A stretch of DNA of 64,000 nt, from contig NZ_BAABJQ010000005.1 of assembly GCF_039543385.1 (NCBI RefSeq), positions 396,231 through 460,230 on the forward strand, read 5' to 3'. A model generated the notes under the pieces. The model did no database searches. It saw nothing but the letters and a program-made list of their open reading frames with translations, and was not told the origin of the DNA. Source of the stretch: Rugosimonospora acidiphila (GTDB taxonomy: Bacteria > Actinomycetota > Actinomycetes > Mycobacteriales > Micromonosporaceae). This document shows positions 1 through 8,503 of this stretch, one piece after another; the stretch's first letter is position 1, and every line of letters begins with the position of its first letter. The translations under genes were made by a program, and so were the position numbers.

Positions 1-1299
1 GCCTTCATCTTCGGCATCCTGCTGCTGCTCGGCTTCGGCGCGGTGCAGGCGGCCCGGCGGGGCTTCGCACCCTTACCACCGCCGAACGCGGCCGCCACCC
101 AGGCGGTGGGCGTCATGCTGGTGCTGCGCGCCTTCGCCTCCGGTGCCTCCTCAATGACCGGCGTCGAAGCGGTGTCCGACGCCGTACCGGTGTTCAGGCC
201 GCCGGAGTGGCGCAACGCCCGCACCACGCTGACCTGGATGGTCTCGCTGCTGGTGGTGATGTTCACCGGCCTGGTCATGCTGATGTACCTGCAGGGCGTC
301 GCGCCGAGGCCGAACCAGACCGTGCTGTCCGAACTCGGCCGGAAGACCTTCCCGGTCGGGCCGCTGTACGACTACCTGCAGGCCTCCACCGCGCTGATCC
401 TGCTGCTGGCCGCGAACACGGCGTTCCAGGACTTTCCCCGGCTGCTGTTCTTCATGGCTCACGACCGGTACGCGCCGCGGTCGTTCCTGCGGCTGGGCGA
501 CCGGCTGGTGTTCAGCAACGGCATCCTCACCCTGTCGGTGGGCGCGGCCCTCCTGTTCATCGTCTTCCACGGCCGCACCCGCGCGCTCATCCCGCTCTAC
601 GCGGTCGGCGTCTTCCTCGCCTTCACGCTGTCCCAGACCGGCATGGTGCGGCACTGGTCGCGGGTGCGCGGGCCGCACTGGCGCAGGAGCCTGGTGATCA
701 ACGCGGCCGGCGCCGTGCTGTCGGCCATCGTGCTGGTCACCGCCGCCGTCGGCAAGTTCACCGCGGGCGCCTGGGTGGTGGTGGCCGGGGTGTTGCTGGT
801 GGTCCTGATCGCGCTGGGCATCCGACGCCACTACGACGCCGTTTGGGCGGCCACCACGCCACGCGCGGCGTGGGGCAGCACCGACCGGCCGCAGGAGATA
901 CGCCACCTCACCGTGGTGCCGGTCGCCCGGCTCGACCTGTCCTCACTGTGTGCCCTGGCGTACGCCGCCTCGCTGGGACAACCGCTGTTCGCCGTGCACA
1001 TCAGCCCGGACGACGAGGAGGACGAACGGTTCCGCCGCCAGTGGAGTTCGTGGGGCGACCACGTACGACTGGAGATCATCGTTTCGCCGTCCCGGGCGGT
1101 GGTGGCGAGCCTGGCCAGCTATCTGGAGGCGCTCCACCTGCTGAGGCCGGACATCACGCTCACCGTGGTGCTTCCCGAACTCGCGATATCGCGCTGGTGG
1201 GTCCGGCCGCTGCACGGTCACATGCCGGCGCGGCTGCGCCGGGCCCTGCGCGGCCTGCCCGGCGTCGTGATCACCAGCGTGCCCCTGCACGTGCCCTGA
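1..1299 (+). CDS. APC-family amino acid permease, 3' part (5' end outside window)
   Basis: The reading frame is open from the first base, so the start lies upstream of the window. The visible part begins inside the membrane domain and carries a GVEAVSDAVP-F segment typical of the actinobacterial APC permeases that have a long C-terminal extension, followed by about six hydrophobic segments. From roughly codon 290 there is a soluble tail of about 130 residues (VVPVARLD, FAVHISPDD, TVVLPEL) resembling the cytoplasmic USP-like domains of these carriers. Expected role: proton-coupled uptake of an amino acid or related solute at the cytoplasmic membrane; the substrate cannot be read from the sequence. 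The next gene starts 160 bp downstream on the same strand and has its own ribosome binding site. Confidence 0.8.
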   Translation, partial: AFIFGILLLLGFGAVQAARRGFAPLPPPNAAATQAVGVMLVLRAFASGASSMTGVEAVSDAVPVFRPPEWRNARTTLTWMVSLLVVMFTGLVMLMYLQGVAPRPNQTVLSELGRKTFPVGPLYDYLQASTALILLLAANTAFQDFPRLLFFMAHDRYAPRSFLRLGDRLVFSNGILTLSVGAALLFIVFHGRTRALIPLYAVGVFLAFTLSQTGMVRHWSRVRGPHWRRSLVINAAGAVLSAIVLVTAAVGKFTAGAWVVVAGVLLVVLIALGIRRHYDAVWAATTPRAAWGSTDRPQEIRHLTVVPVARLDLSSLCALAYAASLGQPLFAVHISPDDEEDERFRRQWSSWGDHVRLEIIVSPSRAVVASLASYLEALHLLRPDITLTVVLPELAISRWWVRPLHGHMPARLRRALRGLPGVVITSVPLHVP

Positions 1300-1459
1300 G
1301 CCGGGCCCGACCCTCCGGAACCGAGCCGCCCTCGGGGCCCTCCACCCGGAATCGCGCCGGACGCCCCCGGTCCGAATCGGTGCGTGACGCGCGGGATATC
1401 CGGTTTTGCCGGCCGGAATCGCGGTAACAGCGGGAAAGCGCCGACGTAGGGGGTACCGC

Positions 1460-2779
1460 GTGTCGGTTCCGGACGGGAACCCGCCAACGGAGGGCGAGCG
1501 CGACCGCGGCCGGGCAGGGTACAGCGGCTCGGCCGAGATCGTGGAGCACGACGGGCGGCCGAGCCGGCGCGCCATGTTCAAGTTGATCGGGCCCGGCCTG
1601 GTCTCCGGGGCCGCGGCCACCGATCCGACGACCGTGGCCACGCTCGTGGTGGTCGGCGCCACCACCACGTACGGCCTGGCCTGGCTGACCCTGCTGACCT
1701 TTCCGGTGCTGGCGGTGGTGCAGACGCTGGCCACCCGGGTCGGCTTCCTGGCCCGGCGCGACCTGCAGCAGGTGGTGACCGACCGGTACGGCCGCTGGCC
1801 CACGCTGCTGCTGCTGGTCTCCATTCTCTCGGTGGACGTGGTGACCGTGGCAGCGGATCTGGAGGGCGGCGCCGCCGCGCTCGGACTGCTCACCGGCGCC
1901 GGCTGGCGCTGGTTCGTCGCACCGCTGGCCGCCGTGCTGCTCGCGCTGATGTTCATCAACGGGTACGACGAGATCCAGCGGGTGCTCAAGTACGTCCTGC
2001 TGTGCCTGCTCGCCTACGGCGTGGCGGCGTTGCTGGCCCACCCGCACTGGGGCGCGGTGGGCCGGGGCACCCTGGTGCCGCACCTGCGGTCGGGCCCGCA
2101 CTACGTGGCCGGCGCCCTGGCCATCCTGGGCACCACGGTCACCGCGTACACCTATCTGTGGCAGACCCTTCAGCAGGTGGAGCAGCCGGCCGCCCGGCCG
2201 TGGCTGCGGATGCGCCAGGTCGACGCGGTCTCCGGAACCGTCCTGGCCGTCGCGGTGTTCTGGTTCATCCTGGTGGCCAGCGGAGCGACGCTGGGCGTCG
2301 GCCACGAGCACGTGACGTCGGCCGAGACCGCGGCGGCGGCGCTGCGCCCGGTCGCCGGCGAGTTCGCCAGCGCGCTGTTCGGCATCGGCCTGCTCGCCTC
2401 CGCGGTGATCGCGGTGCCGGTCATCACCGCCAGCGCGGCGTACGCCGTAGCCGCCGTCTTCGAGTGGCCTCGGGGACTGTCCAGCAAACCGGGCCGGGCC
2501 TCGAGCTTCTACGCGGTGCTGGGCGGGGTGATGGCCGCCGGGGTCGGGCTCGGGCTGGCCGGGATCAACCCGATCGAACTGCTGTTCACCGCGAGCCTCG
2601 TGGCCGGGGTCGCCACACCGGTGGGCCTGGTCCTGCTGGTAATGGTGGCCGGCGACGCGTCGCTGCTGGGCGGGGTGCGCACCGCCCGCTGGCTGCTGGG
2701 CGCCGGATGGGCGGTGGCCGTGCTGGTCGCCGCGCTGGCGGTGGCCTTCCTCGCCCAGCAGGCCAAACTGATCGACTGA
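1460..2779 (+). CDS. NRAMP-related divalent metal transporter
   Basis: Polytopic membrane protein of 439 residues with the NRAMP fold pattern of about eleven hydrophobic segments. I chose the GTG at 1460 because a G-rich Shine-Dalgarno (GTAGGGGG) lies about 8 nt upstream; an earlier in-frame TTG at 1406 lacks one. The TM1 motif, canonically DPGN, reads DPTT here (Asp at about residue 55), and TM6 reads GTTVTAYTYLWQ, without the canonical metal-binding methionine. Such changes are typical of the NRAMP-related clade, some members of which carry Mg2+ rather than Mn2+ or Fe2+. Transport of a divalent cation is therefore likely, with the ion uncertain. There is no nearby metal-regulator gene. Confidence 0.82.
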   Translation: MSVPDGNPPTEGERDRGRAGYSGSAEIVEHDGRPSRRAMFKLIGPGLVSGAAATDPTTVATLVVVGATTTYGLAWLTLLTFPVLAVVQTLATRVGFLARRDLQQVVTDRYGRWPTLLLLVSILSVDVVTVAADLEGGAAALGLLTGAGWRWFVAPLAAVLLALMFINGYDEIQRVLKYVLLCLLAYGVAALLAHPHWGAVGRGTLVPHLRSGPHYVAGALAILGTTVTAYTYLWQTLQQVEQPAARPWLRMRQVDAVSGTVLAVAVFWFILVASGATLGVGHEHVTSAETAAAALRPVAGEFASALFGIGLLASAVIAVPVITASAAYAVAAVFEWPRGLSSKPGRASSFYAVLGGVMAAGVGLGLAGINPIELLFTASLVAGVATPVGLVLLVMVAGDASLLGGVRTARWLLGAGWAVAVLVAALAVAFLAQQAKLID

Positions 2780-2816
2780 CCCTCCCCGGGGCGCCGGCGG
2801 CCCTCGCCCAACGGTG

Positions 2817-2846
2817 TTGACACCGCGCGGAGGGCCACCATAGCGT
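2817..2846 (+). promoter_or_regulatory. Promoter of the beta-mannosidase gene
   Basis: TTGACA at 2817-2822 and TAGCGT at 2841-2846 with an 18-bp spacer. The same layout (TTGACA, 17 bp, TAGGGT) precedes the ROK kinase gene at 6624, and in both cases the shared operator starts 7 nt after the -10 hexamer. Confidence 0.75.
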
Positions 2847-2852
2847 GAGCCT

Positions 2853-2867
2853 ACTTATCCGGTTCAG
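2853..2867 (+). promoter_or_regulatory. LacI-type operator upstream of beta-mannosidase
   Basis: ACTTATCCGGTTCAG is identical, base for base, to 6659-6673 in front of the ROK kinase. It is an imperfect inverted repeat around CC/GG, the usual shape of LacI-family operators, and it covers the expected transcription start, so bound repressor should block initiation. The LacI gene between the two targets is the natural candidate regulator (inference). Confidence 0.75.
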
Positions 2868-2948
2868 TCCTGGTCTCCCGCCATGGCGTGGCGCGCCGCC
2901 ACCCGGCCGGACGGTACCGCGACGCGCGAGGAACGCAGGAGACTTCGC

Positions 2949-5393
2949 ATGAGCTCTTACCACCCGCTGCACGATGGCTGGACCCTGACCGCGGCCGAGT
3001 CCACGCCGATCGGCGCGGCGTCGCCGGTGCCCGCGACGGTCCCCGGCTGCGTGCACACCGACCTGATGGACGCCGGCCTGATCCCCGATCCGTTCCTCGA
3101 CGACAACGAGCAGGCGGTGGCCTGGATCGGGCGCACCGACTGGCGCTACCAGACGACATTCGACTGGGCCGGCACCGCCGACGGGCAGGTCGACCTGGTC
3201 TGCGCCGGCCTGGACACGGTCGCCACCATCACCCTCAACGGCCGGGTGCTCGGGGAGACCGCCAACATGCACCGGCACTACCGGTTCCCGGTCGGCGACG
3301 CGCTGCGCCCCGGCGCCAACACGCTAGAGGTGCGCTTCGACTCGGCGTACCGGTACGCCGAGCGCGAGCGCGACCGGCTCGGCGACCGGCCCAACGCGTA
3401 CCCGGAGCCGTTCAACTTCATCCGCAAGATGGCCAGCAACTTCGGCTGGGACTGGGGGCTGACCCTGGTGACCGCCGGAATCTGGCGGCCGATCGGCCTG
3501 CAGGCGTGGGACGGCGCCCGGTTGGACGAGGTGCGGCCGCTGGTCACCGTCGAGGACGGTCGGGGCCGGGTGCGGCTGCACACGCGGCTGGAGCGCCGCG
3601 ACGCCGAGCCGGTGCGGCTGACCGCCCGCGTGTCCGGCCACGGCGCCCGCGTCGACGCGCAGACCGTGGTGGCGGCCGGGCAGCGGGACGCCGAGGTGGA
3701 ACTCGTGGTGCCGGACGTCCGCCTGTGGTGGCCGCAGGGGCTCGGCGCGCCGGACCGGTACGACGTCGAGCTGACACTGTCCACGATGGACGGTGAACGC
3801 CTGGACTCCTGGGAGCGCCGGATCGGGTTCCGTTCGGTGCGACTGGACACCGGGCCGGACGCCCACGGCTCGGCGTACACCATCGTGGTCAACGACGTGC
3901 CGGTCTTCGCCCGCGGGGTCAACTGGATCCCCGACGACGCCCTGATCACCAGGGTGGATCGGGGGCGTTACGAGCGGCGGCTTCGCCAGGCCCTCGACGC
4001 GAACGTGAACTACGTCCGGGTGTGGGGCGGCGGCATCTACGAGTCGGACGACTTCTACGACGTCGCCGACGAGCTGGGCCTCATGGTGGGCCAGGACTTC
4101 CCCTTCGCGTGCGCCGCGTACCCCGAGGAGGAGCCGTTCGCCTCCGAGGTGGCGGAGGAGGCGGCACAGCAGATCGTGCGGCTGGCCCACCACCCCAGCC
4201 TGGTGTCGTGGACGGGCAACAACGAGAACATCTGGGGGCACGAGGACTGGGACTGGAAGGAGGCGCTCGGCGACCTCTCGTGGGGTGCGGGCTTCTACTT
4301 CGAGGTACTGCCGGAGCTGGTCGGCCGGCTCGATCCGACCCGCCCGTACTGGCCGGGCAGCCCCTACTCCGGCAGCGACGAACTGCACCCGAACGATGTG
4401 ACGCACGGTTCCATGCACGTCTGGGACGTGTGGAACACCGACGACTACACGCGGTACCGCGACTACGTTCCGCGGTTCGTGGCGGAGTTCGGGTACCAGG
4501 CTCCACCGGCGTACGCGACCCTGCGCCGCGCCGTCGCGCAGTCCCCGTTCGAGGTGGACTCGCCGGCTCTGGCGGGGCGGCAGAAGGCGGTGGGCGGCGC
4601 GGGGAAGCTGGCCCGAGGGCTGGCCGCGCACCTGCCCGAGCCGCACGACTTCGACGACTGGCACTACCTCACGCAGGTCAACCAGGCGCGGGCCCTGAGC
4701 CTCGGCGTCGAGCACTTCCGGTCGCACCGGCCGGTGTGCATGGGCGCGGTCTTCTGGCAGCTGAACGACGACTGGCCGGTCATCTCCTGGTCCACCGTGG
4801 ACGGAGATGAGCGCCGCAAGCCGGTGTGGTACGCGATGCGGCACAGCTTCGCGCCGCGGCTGCTGACCATCCAGCCTCGCGAGGCCGGCCCGGCCCTGGT
4901 GGCGGTGAACGACGGCGCCGACGAGTGGACGGTCGCGGTGGAGGTCGTGCGGTACACGCTGGACGGGCAGCCGCGCGCCAAGTTCGGGGTCGAACTGTCG
5001 CTGCCGGCGGGCAGCTCCACGACCGTGGCGCTGCCCGCGGAGCTGACCTCCCACGGCGGACCGGACGAGTTGCTGCGCGCACGCGCCGAGGACGGCCAGA
5101 GCGCCTGGTGGTTCTTCGCCGAAGACCGGGACATCGCATACCCGGAGCCGCGCTTCACCGCCAGCGTCGAGGAGGCGGGCGACACGGTACTGGTCACGGT
5201 GTCCGCGCAGACCATCCTGCGCGACCTGACCCTGTTCCCCGACCGGCTGGACCCCGCGGCCTCGGTGGACGAGGCGCTGGTGACACTGCTGCCGGGCGAG
5301 TCGGCGACGTTCACCGTGCGCGGCTCGCGGTCGCTGCCCGCCGATCAGCTGCGCGATCGACCTGTGCTGCGCTGCGTCAACGACGTGCGCTGA
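2949..5393 (+). CDS. Beta-mannosidase, glycoside hydrolase family 2
   Basis: 814 residues, normal for GH2 beta-mannosidases, which remove terminal beta-mannose from oligosaccharides. The ATG at 2949 has AGGAG upstream (GCAGGAGACTTCGC). Domain order: sugar-binding beta domain (about 1-190, with the VPGCVHTDL start usual in this family), immunoglobulin-like domain, TIM barrel, C-terminal beta domains. The acid/base glutamate is in WTGNNEN (Glu about 426) and the nucleophile in VAEFGYQA (Glu about 513). No signal peptide is visible, so it probably acts in the cytoplasm on imported mannosides. A strong promoter and a 15-bp operator shared with the ROK kinase precede it, and the LacI gene is convergent downstream; together they look like one mannoside-use regulon. 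Confidence 0.93.
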   Translation: MSSYHPLHDGWTLTAAESTPIGAASPVPATVPGCVHTDLMDAGLIPDPFLDDNEQAVAWIGRTDWRYQTTFDWAGTADGQVDLVCAGLDTVATITLNGRVLGETANMHRHYRFPVGDALRPGANTLEVRFDSAYRYAERERDRLGDRPNAYPEPFNFIRKMASNFGWDWGLTLVTAGIWRPIGLQAWDGARLDEVRPLVTVEDGRGRVRLHTRLERRDAEPVRLTARVSGHGARVDAQTVVAAGQRDAEVELVVPDVRLWWPQGLGAPDRYDVELTLSTMDGERLDSWERRIGFRSVRLDTGPDAHGSAYTIVVNDVPVFARGVNWIPDDALITRVDRGRYERRLRQALDANVNYVRVWGGGIYESDDFYDVADELGLMVGQDFPFACAAYPEEEPFASEVAEEAAQQIVRLAHHPSLVSWTGNNENIWGHEDWDWKEALGDLSWGAGFYFEVLPELVGRLDPTRPYWPGSPYSGSDELHPNDVTHGSMHVWDVWNTDDYTRYRDYVPRFVAEFGYQAPPAYATLRRAVAQSPFEVDSPALAGRQKAVGGAGKLARGLAAHLPEPHDFDDWHYLTQVNQARALSLGVEHFRSHRPVCMGAVFWQLNDDWPVISWSTVDGDERRKPVWYAMRHSFAPRLLTIQPREAGPALVAVNDGADEWTVAVEVVRYTLDGQPRAKFGVELSLPAGSSTTVALPAELTSHGGPDELLRARAEDGQSAWWFFAEDRDIAYPEPRFTASVEEAGDTVLVTVSAQTILRDLTLFPDRLDPAASVDEALVTLLPGESATFTVRGSRSLPADQLRDRPVLRCVNDVR

Positions 5394-5404
5394 GGCCCGC
5401 CGTG

Positions 5405-5454
5405 GTGGCCGGCCACCGTGGCCTGGCCGGCCGACACGGGGGGCGGCCGGCCAC
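5405..5454. terminator. Inverted repeat between convergent genes
   Basis: GTGGCCGGCC (5405-5414) and GGCCGGCCAC (5445-5454) form a perfect 10-bp stem, with further GGCC-rich pairings inside. It sits between the stop codons of the beta-mannosidase and LacI genes, so it can serve as a bidirectional terminator. There is no T-run. Confidence 0.5.
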
Positions 5455-5462
5455 TGTACCGG

Positions 5463-6485
5463 TTAAGCGCGCGGCGCCGGTGCTGCCGTGCTTCCCCTCG
5501 GGATCAGGTGGGCCGCCACGTCCTGCAGGGAGGCGACCGACCCACCGGCGATCACGTCGAGCAGCCGGCGCGCGGCGTGCCCGCCGTAGGCCGGGATGTC
5601 GCGGGACATCGCGGTCAGCGGCGGGTGGACCAGCTGGCACAGCACCGAGTCGTCCCACGCGACCAGGGACACGTCGCCCGGCACCGAGAAGCCCATCTCG
5701 TGCGCGACGGCGAGCCCGGCCACCGCCATCACGTCGTTGTCGTACAGGATCGCGGTCGGGCGCCGCGGCGAGCTGAGCAGCCGGCGCGTGGCCCGGGCGC
5801 CGTCCTCGCCGGTGTAGTCGGTCGGGATGGTCAGTGCCGGCTCCACGTTCAGCCGCCGGCACACCTCCTCGAACGCCTCGGTGCGTACCGCCGTGTGCCG
5901 CAGATCGGGCAGGCCGCCCACGCGCGCGATGTGCCGGTGCCCCAGGGCGTTCAGGTACTCCACCGCCTCCACGACCGGAGCGGCGTCGTCAGACCACACG
6001 CTGACCAGCCCGGCGACCTCACCCAGCGAGCCCACCACCACGGTGGGCAGCGACAGATCCGCCAGCGCGGTGATGCGCGGATCGTCGACCCGCAGATCGC
6101 ACACCAGCACGCCATCCACCCGGCGCTCGCCCCACCAGCGCCGGTACACCTCGATCTCGGCCGCCTGGTCGGCGACCACCTGCAGGGTCAGCGCGTACGA
6201 GCGGGCCGACAGCTCGGCCTCGACGCCACTGATGAGCTCCATGAAGAACGGTTCGACGCCCAGGATCCGGGCCGGCCGCCGCAGCACCATGCCGATCGTG
6301 TCGCTCGGCGCGCCGGACAGCGCGCGGGCGGCGCCGTTGGGGTTCCAGCCGATCTCCTTCGCGATGGCCAGCACCCTGCGGCGGGTGGATTCGGACACCC
6401 CCGGCTGCCCGTTGAGCGCGTACGACACCGCACCCTTGGACACTCCGGCCCGCTGGGCGATGTCGGCGATCGTGGGACGCTTCAC
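5463..6485 (-). CDS. LacI-family transcriptional regulator (mannoside utilisation)
   Basis: 340 residues, the usual LacI-family length. The N-terminal helix-turn-helix reads TIADIAQRAGVSKGAVSYAL, followed by a periplasmic-binding-protein-like effector domain. Start choice: a GGAGG directly abuts an ATG at 6491, too close for use, while the GTG two codons later (6485-6483) stands 6 nt from that GGAGG, so I prefer the GTG. The gene is convergent with the beta-mannosidase and divergent from the ROK kinase. Both neighbours have an identical operator over their transcription starts, and a related element lies in this gene's own leader at 6509-6522. This fits a repressor released by a mannoside or mannose derivative; the effector is an inference. 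Confidence 0.9.
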   Translation of the reverse strand: MKRPTIADIAQRAGVSKGAVSYALNGQPGVSESTRRRVLAIAKEIGWNPNGAARALSGAPSDTIGMVLRRPARILGVEPFFMELISGVEAELSARSYALTLQVVADQAAEIEVYRRWWGERRVDGVLVCDLRVDDPRITALADLSLPTVVVGSLGEVAGLVSVWSDDAAPVVEAVEYLNALGHRHIARVGGLPDLRHTAVRTEAFEEVCRRLNVEPALTIPTDYTGEDGARATRRLLSSPRRPTAILYDNDVMAVAGLAVAHEMGFSVPGDVSLVAWDDSVLCQLVHPPLTAMSRDIPAYGGHAARRLLDVIAGGSVASLQDVAAHLIPRGSTAAPAPRA

Positions 6486-6508
6486 GCTCATCCTCCAAGG
6501 AGCACAAG

Positions 6509-6522
6509 CTAACACGGTTAAG
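6509..6522 (-). promoter_or_regulatory. Operator-like element in the LacI gene leader
   Basis: Read on the minus strand this is CTTAACCGTGTTAG. It shares the CTTANCC half-site with the two enzyme operators but is less symmetric. It may allow autoregulation; weaker support than for the other two sites. Confidence 0.4.
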
Positions 6523-6623
6523 TCACGCACCGCAGCGGGCCCGTCGGGCCGCTTCCGGCTGCCCGTACGGCCGAGGCACCAGCGGTCGCGGCGCAGCGGT
6601 CGGAGGGCGCGGCGCACCGCCCG

Positions 6624-6673
6624 TTGACAGCCGCCACGTCCGCTCGTAGGGTCTATCCACTTATCCGGTTCAG
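6624..6673 (+). promoter_or_regulatory. Promoter and LacI-type operator of the ROK kinase gene
   Basis: TTGACA (6624-6629), 17-bp spacer, TAGGGT (6647-6652), then the operator ACTTATCCGGTTCAG at 6659-6673. The arrangement is the same as at the beta-mannosidase promoter, including the 6-nt gap between -10 and operator. Confidence 0.78.
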
Positions 6674-6696
6674 CAGCCAGGCCGGGAGGAATCCTC

Positions 6697-7623
6697 TTGC
6701 CGCGGACCGCCATGGCCCTCGATGTCGGCGGGACCAAGTTGGCCGCCGCCGTGATCGGCGACGACGGCGCCCTGCTGTCCCGCCGGCAGGTCTCGACGCC
6801 GGCCCGGGAGGGCCTGCCGGCACTGGAGGACGCGGTGCTGCGGGTGGTGGCCGGCGCGGTCGAGGACGCCGGGCGCCGTCCGGACGCAGTGGGCATCGGT
6901 TCCGCCGGCCCGATCGACCCGTCCGCCGGCACGGTCAGTCCGGTCAACATCCCGGCCTGGCGCGGATTTCCCATCGTCGGGCTGCTGGAGCGGGCGCTGC
7001 CCGGCCGGCCCGTGCGGCTGGCCGGCGACGGGCACTGCATGGCGCTCGGTGAATACTGGCGCGGCCACCAGACGTCCCGGGCACTGCTGGGCATGGTGGT
7101 GTCCACCGGCGTCGGCGGCGGACTGGTACTGGACGGCCAGATTCAGGCCGGCCCCACCGGCAACGCGGGCCACATCGGCCACATGGTCATCGACCCGCGG
7201 GGCCCGGCCTGCCCGTGCGGCGGGCGGGGCTGCGTCGAGATGTTCGCCAGCGGCCCATCCATGCTCCGCTGGGCGCACGCCCACGGCTGGTGCGGCTCGG
7301 ACGCCGGAACGGACACCCGCGCGCTGGCCGACTGCGCCCGGGCCGGCGATCCCATCGCGCGCCAGGCGTTCGACCGGGCCGCCGACGCGATCGCCCTCGC
7401 CGTGCTGTGCGCGGCGGCCCTCGCCGACCTGGACGACGTGGTCATCGGCGGCGGCGTGGCGACCGGCGCCCACGATCTGCTGCTCGCCCGGATCCGCGAC
7501 GAGGTGCGGCGGCTGGCCGGGCCGGAGTTCATCCGGCGGGTACGCATCGAGCCGAGCGCGCTGGGCGGGGACGCCGGCCTGCTCGGCGCGGCCGCGCTGG
7601 CGCTGAATCCCGCCGCCGCTTGA
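6697..7623 (+). CDS. ROK-family sugar kinase
   Basis: 308 residues, normal for ROK sugar kinases, which phosphorylate glucose, mannose or related hexoses with ATP in the cytoplasm. The nucleotide-binding motif LDVGGTKLAAAV is at the N terminus, the catalytic Asp is in AGDGHCMALGE, and the zinc-site signature is GH followed by CPCGGRGCVE. The Glu of the common GE-x-GH motif is His (NAGHIGH), a variant I recall in other actinobacterial ROK kinases. The TTG at 6697 has GGGAGGA 6 nt upstream, better placed than the ATG at 6712. Co-regulation with beta-mannosidase suggests that mannose released by hydrolysis is the substrate (inference). Confidence 0.9.
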   Translation: MPRTAMALDVGGTKLAAAVIGDDGALLSRRQVSTPAREGLPALEDAVLRVVAGAVEDAGRRPDAVGIGSAGPIDPSAGTVSPVNIPAWRGFPIVGLLERALPGRPVRLAGDGHCMALGEYWRGHQTSRALLGMVVSTGVGGGLVLDGQIQAGPTGNAGHIGHMVIDPRGPACPCGGRGCVEMFASGPSMLRWAHAHGWCGSDAGTDTRALADCARAGDPIARQAFDRAADAIALAVLCAAALADLDDVVIGGGVATGAHDLLLARIRDEVRRLAGPEFIRRVRIEPSALGGDAGLLGAAALALNPAAA

Positions 7624-7643
7624 CCGCCGGCACCTCCGGCTCG

Positions 7644-7733
7644 GGTCAGTCGGCGCCTGGGTCAATCGGCGCCCGGATCAGTCGACGCCCGGGTCAATCT
7701 GTGCCCGGGTCAATCTGTGCCCGGGTCAGTCGG
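7644..7733. repeat. 16-bp tandem repeat between convergent genes
   Basis: Five consecutive 16-bp units with consensus GGTCARTCGGCGCCCG plus a 10-bp partial sixth, starting just after the ROK kinase stop and running over the last codons of the HIT gene. Units four and five are identical. There are no spacers, so it is not a CRISPR array. Confidence 0.85.
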
Positions 7734-8172
7734 ACTCGACCACCGCCAGTCGGCGCAGCCCGGCGCGCACGGCCGCGGCCGCGGAGTCCAGCGCGGCGCG
7801 CTCGCCGTCCGGCGCCTCGGTGCCGATGCGCACGCCGTCCGCCTCGAACCTGGGAATGACGTGCAGGTGCGCGTGGAACACCTGCTGCCCGGCGACCGCA
7901 CCATCGGCGACGAGAAGGTTCACGCCCTCGCAGCGCAGCTTGGTATGGCGCAGGGCCCGCGCGAGCCGGTGCGCCACCAGCCAGACATGCAGGCCGCCGG
8001 CCTCGTCCAGGTCCATCAGCCCGGAGGCGTGTTCGCGCGGCACGACCAGCAGGTGGCCCGGGGTGAGCGGTCGCAGATCCATGAACGCCACCACCTCCTC
8101 GTCCGCGTACGCGTAGCTCGCGGGCAGCCTGCCACGGATGATCTGGCAGAAGACACAGTCGTCGGCGTGCAT
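7726..8172 (-). CDS. HIT-family nucleotide hydrolase/transferase
   Basis: 148-residue HIT (histidine triad) protein starting MHADDCVFCQI, the CxxC-type beginning of many bacterial HIT proteins. The catalytic HxHxH is in QQVFHAHLHVIPR near residue 100. The family hydrolyses AMP-linked substrates such as adenosine phosphoramidates or dinucleotides; the exact substrate is unknown. ATG at 8172 is used; a GTG codon immediately upstream (8175) is an alternative, with GGAAGG 12 nt before it. The stop codon lies inside the 16-bp tandem repeat shared with the ROK kinase 3' flank. Confidence 0.88.
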   Translation of the reverse strand: MHADDCVFCQIIRGRLPASYAYADEEVVAFMDLRPLTPGHLLVVPREHASGLMDLDEAGGLHVWLVAHRLARALRHTKLRCEGVNLLVADGAVAGQQVFHAHLHVIPRFEADGVRIGTEAPDGERAALDSAAAAVRAGLRRLAVVESD

Positions 8173-8503
8173 CACGGGAGCATCTGACCTTCCGGCGATC
8201 CGTTGGCCCGCCTCGCGGGACCCGGATATTGTGCCCTTCCGCCGGGCGGACGTCGTCCGCGCCCACCCCCACGCGCGCTGCGGCCGAGGCCACCGCCGGT
8301 GGGGCCGAGGCTGCCGGCGCTGGGGCCGGGGTGGGGTCGCTGGGGCCGGGCTTGGGGTCGCTGCCACGGCCTGAGGCCGCGCTCGGAGGGGTTTGACCGC
8401 TGACCGGTCAGGGTAGGCCGCGGGAAGCATCTGTCATTCGTGTCGGGCGTCCGGCCCCGCACCACCCGCCAACCGCGGCGCCGCCGCGAGAGGAGGACGC
8501 GCC
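8173..8503. other. Intergenic region between divergent HIT and esterase genes
   Basis: 331 bp without a credible gene. It contains G-rich low-complexity DNA with near-duplicate TGGGGTCGCTGGGGCCGG segments (about 8330-8370), a TTGACC at 8393-8398, and a perfect palindrome TGACCGGTCA at 8401-8410 that could be an operator. No clear -10 hexamer was found. Confidence 0.5.

Noticed and set aside
3324..5054. Long antisense open frame across the beta-mannosidase gene
   Set aside because: Typical third-position GC shadow; no start signals or homology.
5459..5468. CCGGTTAAGC half-site resembling the LacI operator
   Set aside because: It is part of the LacI gene's last codons and stop (TAA), with no symmetric partner; coincidence is more likely.
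7644..7733. CRISPR-like direct repeats
   Set aside because: Units are contiguous with no spacers and are only 16 bp.
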